From Leishmania donovani (lineage: Eukaryota; Euglenozoa; Kinetoplastea; Trypanosomatida; Trypanosomatidae), in contig NC_018255.1 in the NCBI RefSeq assembly GCF_000227135.1, forward strand, positions 1,021,034 to 1,069,592: a DNA stretch of 48,559 nt, in the 5' to 3' direction. Every line of letters starts with the position of its first letter. Positions within the stretch are counted from its first letter, which is position 1. Shown here one piece after another: positions 47,080 to 48,559 of the stretch. The position numbers were made by a program, and so were the translations under genes. Below the pieces are notes generated by a model. It made no database searches. It was given only the letters and a program-made list of their open reading frames with translations, and was not told the DNA's origin.

Positions 47080-48426
47080 GATGGCGAGGTGCTCCGTACG
47101 AGCGGCGGCTACGCGGCAGATGATTACGCAAGGGCAGTAAACAGATGCGCACACGAGACGGAAACAGAGAGAAGCAAGGAAAAGAAGGAGATGGCTGCGG
47201 ATGGTCCCACGACGTGGTCCAGCGAGTCAACAGCACGCACAAGAGCGATGCGGTTGTGCGGACGCGCGAGAGAAGCCTGTGCTCTGGCTAGTCACTGCCC
47301 AACGCCCAGGATATATATGCAGAGAGTGGGGGGAGAGTACAAATGCAAGCAGCGCTCTGCTCGCAACGATGGCTGCAAATCCTGCTGCCGGTGCTACTGC
47401 CACCCCGTGGAGAACACACTCTTCTTCACTTTCCCAGGACGCAGAAAGACGGACAGCCACAGAGGCGTCTGCGGGTGTTAACTCAAGCGGCAATCAGATA
47501 ACCCAGGAAAGAGATGGACTGTGCAGTGAAGCAATATCGTGCAACTGTGACAAACACAAACTGAGGCAGAGGTGGCAACAGCTGCAGATAGGGCAGTTGT
47601 GGTGCACCATCGGCGAGTGAGTTCGCCATCCCGCCCAACACACAGGCAGGGGAGTGCGGCGAGACGGTGTCGAGATGCGGCGCCAGACCAAGACGAAGGA
47701 GCAGACAGTAGAGGAGAATGGAAGGTAAGGAGTGAGGTGCGCGCCAACCCCAAAGTCACGGCGGATGATAACGGCGTGCCAGAGATGTGGCAGTGCAGCA
47801 TGGACCTGCCAGCTCAAGCAGGCGAAGCTAGCGACTCTCTTCACCTTACGAGAGAAGACAGAAAGGAGCAGATCAGGACGGGGCTGGCGCTTTTCCATGC
47901 TTCCAACGACCTTCACAGGGAGGAGGGGGAGCGGTGGTTTTGCATGCGACCATGACTCACGCTTCCATGGACGCACGCCGACAAGTACGCAGGGAAACCG
48001 AAGGAAGCGCAGCCACCACCGCCCCCGCACGCAGTGCCGCGCGCCGTTCTCTTGTTCACTCCGTTTCACATTCAAACAAAAAGGAAAGAATCACAAAACA
48101 GAAATCAGAGGCACACACGCATACAACACGTGCGTGCGCACGCGCGCGTACACGTCTGTGCGCGTCTGCGCAAACAACAGCGACAAGCTCTTCTTGTTCC
48201 TCCCTCTGCTCATCAGAACGCGGCCGAGAGCGGCTGAGAGGAGTGAGGAGAGAGGTGAGTGGGCGGGAGAGGCGAACACACGGCCGACGAGACACCCGCC
48301 CAAGGTCAATACAGCCAACGTGTATCCCGAGGATGGCGCGGCCCTGCGGCCTCGGCGCTGCTCCCTCCACTTCTCGCTCGTTTTCCCTCGCCTACCACGC
48401 CGTCCGGCACGAGCAGCGCGCGGCCA
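47080..48426 (-). other. Intergenic/UTR region between LACK and the LYR-AlgH gene
   Basis: No gene supported. It is mostly the 3' UTR of LACK plus the 5' leader of the next gene. On the minus strand a pyrimidine tract (47189 to 47157) followed by GTAG (AG at 47110-47109) is the likely acceptor for the LYR-AlgH gene. Confidence 0.6.
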
Positions 48427-48559
48427 TTACTCGGCGTCGGAGATGGACCACACGCGGATCAGGTTGTCCTTGTGACCGGAGTACAGAGTGTTGCCGTCGG
48501 CGGACCAGGCAATGGAGATGCACTCGGACGGCTTCGCGCCGTCCGGCGTCAGCTCCGCA
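48427..48559 (-). CDS. LACK: LACK / RACK1 WD40 scaffold protein, C-terminal 43 residues only
   Basis: Partial at the window edge. The minus-strand frame reads AELTPDGAKPSECISIAWSA, then DGNTLYSGHKDNLIRVWSI and SDAE, then TAA. This is the last WD40 blade of the RACK1-family beta-propeller and fits the C-terminus of the Leishmania antigen LACK. The protein sits on the 40S ribosomal subunit head and scaffolds signalling. In Leishmania it is needed for normal growth at host temperature and is a dominant T-cell antigen. In several species the gene is tandemly duplicated; whether a second copy follows cannot be seen here. Confidence 0.95.
   Translation of the reverse strand, partial: AELTPDGAKPSECISIAWSADGNTLYSGHKDNLIRVWSISDAE

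Overview
The window is nuclear DNA of a trypanosomatid, almost certainly a Leishmania species or a close relative in the Leishmaniinae. It is GC-rich, and its intron-free genes sit in long same-strand arrays. UTRs of 0.6 to 2.3 kb separate them, full of pyrimidine tracts and CA/GT microsatellites. Pyrimidine tracts followed by AG, the signature of SL trans-splicing, lie shortly upstream of most starts. The last gene ends exactly like the Leishmania RACK1 homologue LACK. I cannot name the species from sequence alone.

Layout. A plus-strand polycistronic array covers 1-39890: the C-terminal part of splicing factor SF3B1; a leucine-rich-repeat/IQ protein resembling CEP97; a degenerate ADP-ribosylglycohydrolase-fold protein of the J1-crystallin/SelJ type; a very large multi-IQ protein; gamma-COP; a Ser/Pro-rich protein of unknown function; a MoaC-domain protein with a huge acidic/basic tail; a membrane-bound histidine acid phosphatase; methionine sulfoxide reductase B; a PP4-like protein phosphatase; the heme A synthase COX15; and a small type I membrane protein with an EGF-like motif. 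A minus-strand array enters from the right: LACK (3' end only), a LYR-motif + AlgH/UPF0301 fusion, a small ubiquitin-fold protein of the ATG12/ATG8 kind, an ALKBH7-like dioxygenase, and an unknown Ser/Pro/Gln-rich protein. The arrays converge at about 39891-40653. This is a strand-switch region with extreme base composition: a C-rich half, a G-rich half, a 15-C run and a 15-G run.

How the genes relate. Trypanosomatid arrays are transcribed together but are not functional operons, so neighbours need not cooperate. Even so, an unusual share have N-termini that look mitochondrial (COX15, MsrB, the ALKBH7-like protein, the LYR-AlgH fusion and probably the MoaC-domain protein). Two more (the LRR/IQ and multi-IQ proteins) look like centriole or flagellar cytoskeleton components that bind calmodulin or centrin.

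Most worth following up: the LYR-AlgH fusion; the MoaC-like protein, in which one catalytic His is Tyr while the other active-site residues are kept; the extra ATG12/ATG8-like modifier with an exposed C-terminal Gly; the MsrB gene, whose trans-splice signals could switch an N-terminal mitochondrial presequence on or off; a perfect 28-bp hairpin in the MsrB 3' flank; and the odd convergent strand-switch region. I saw no rRNA, CRISPR array, convincing tRNA or intact mobile element.
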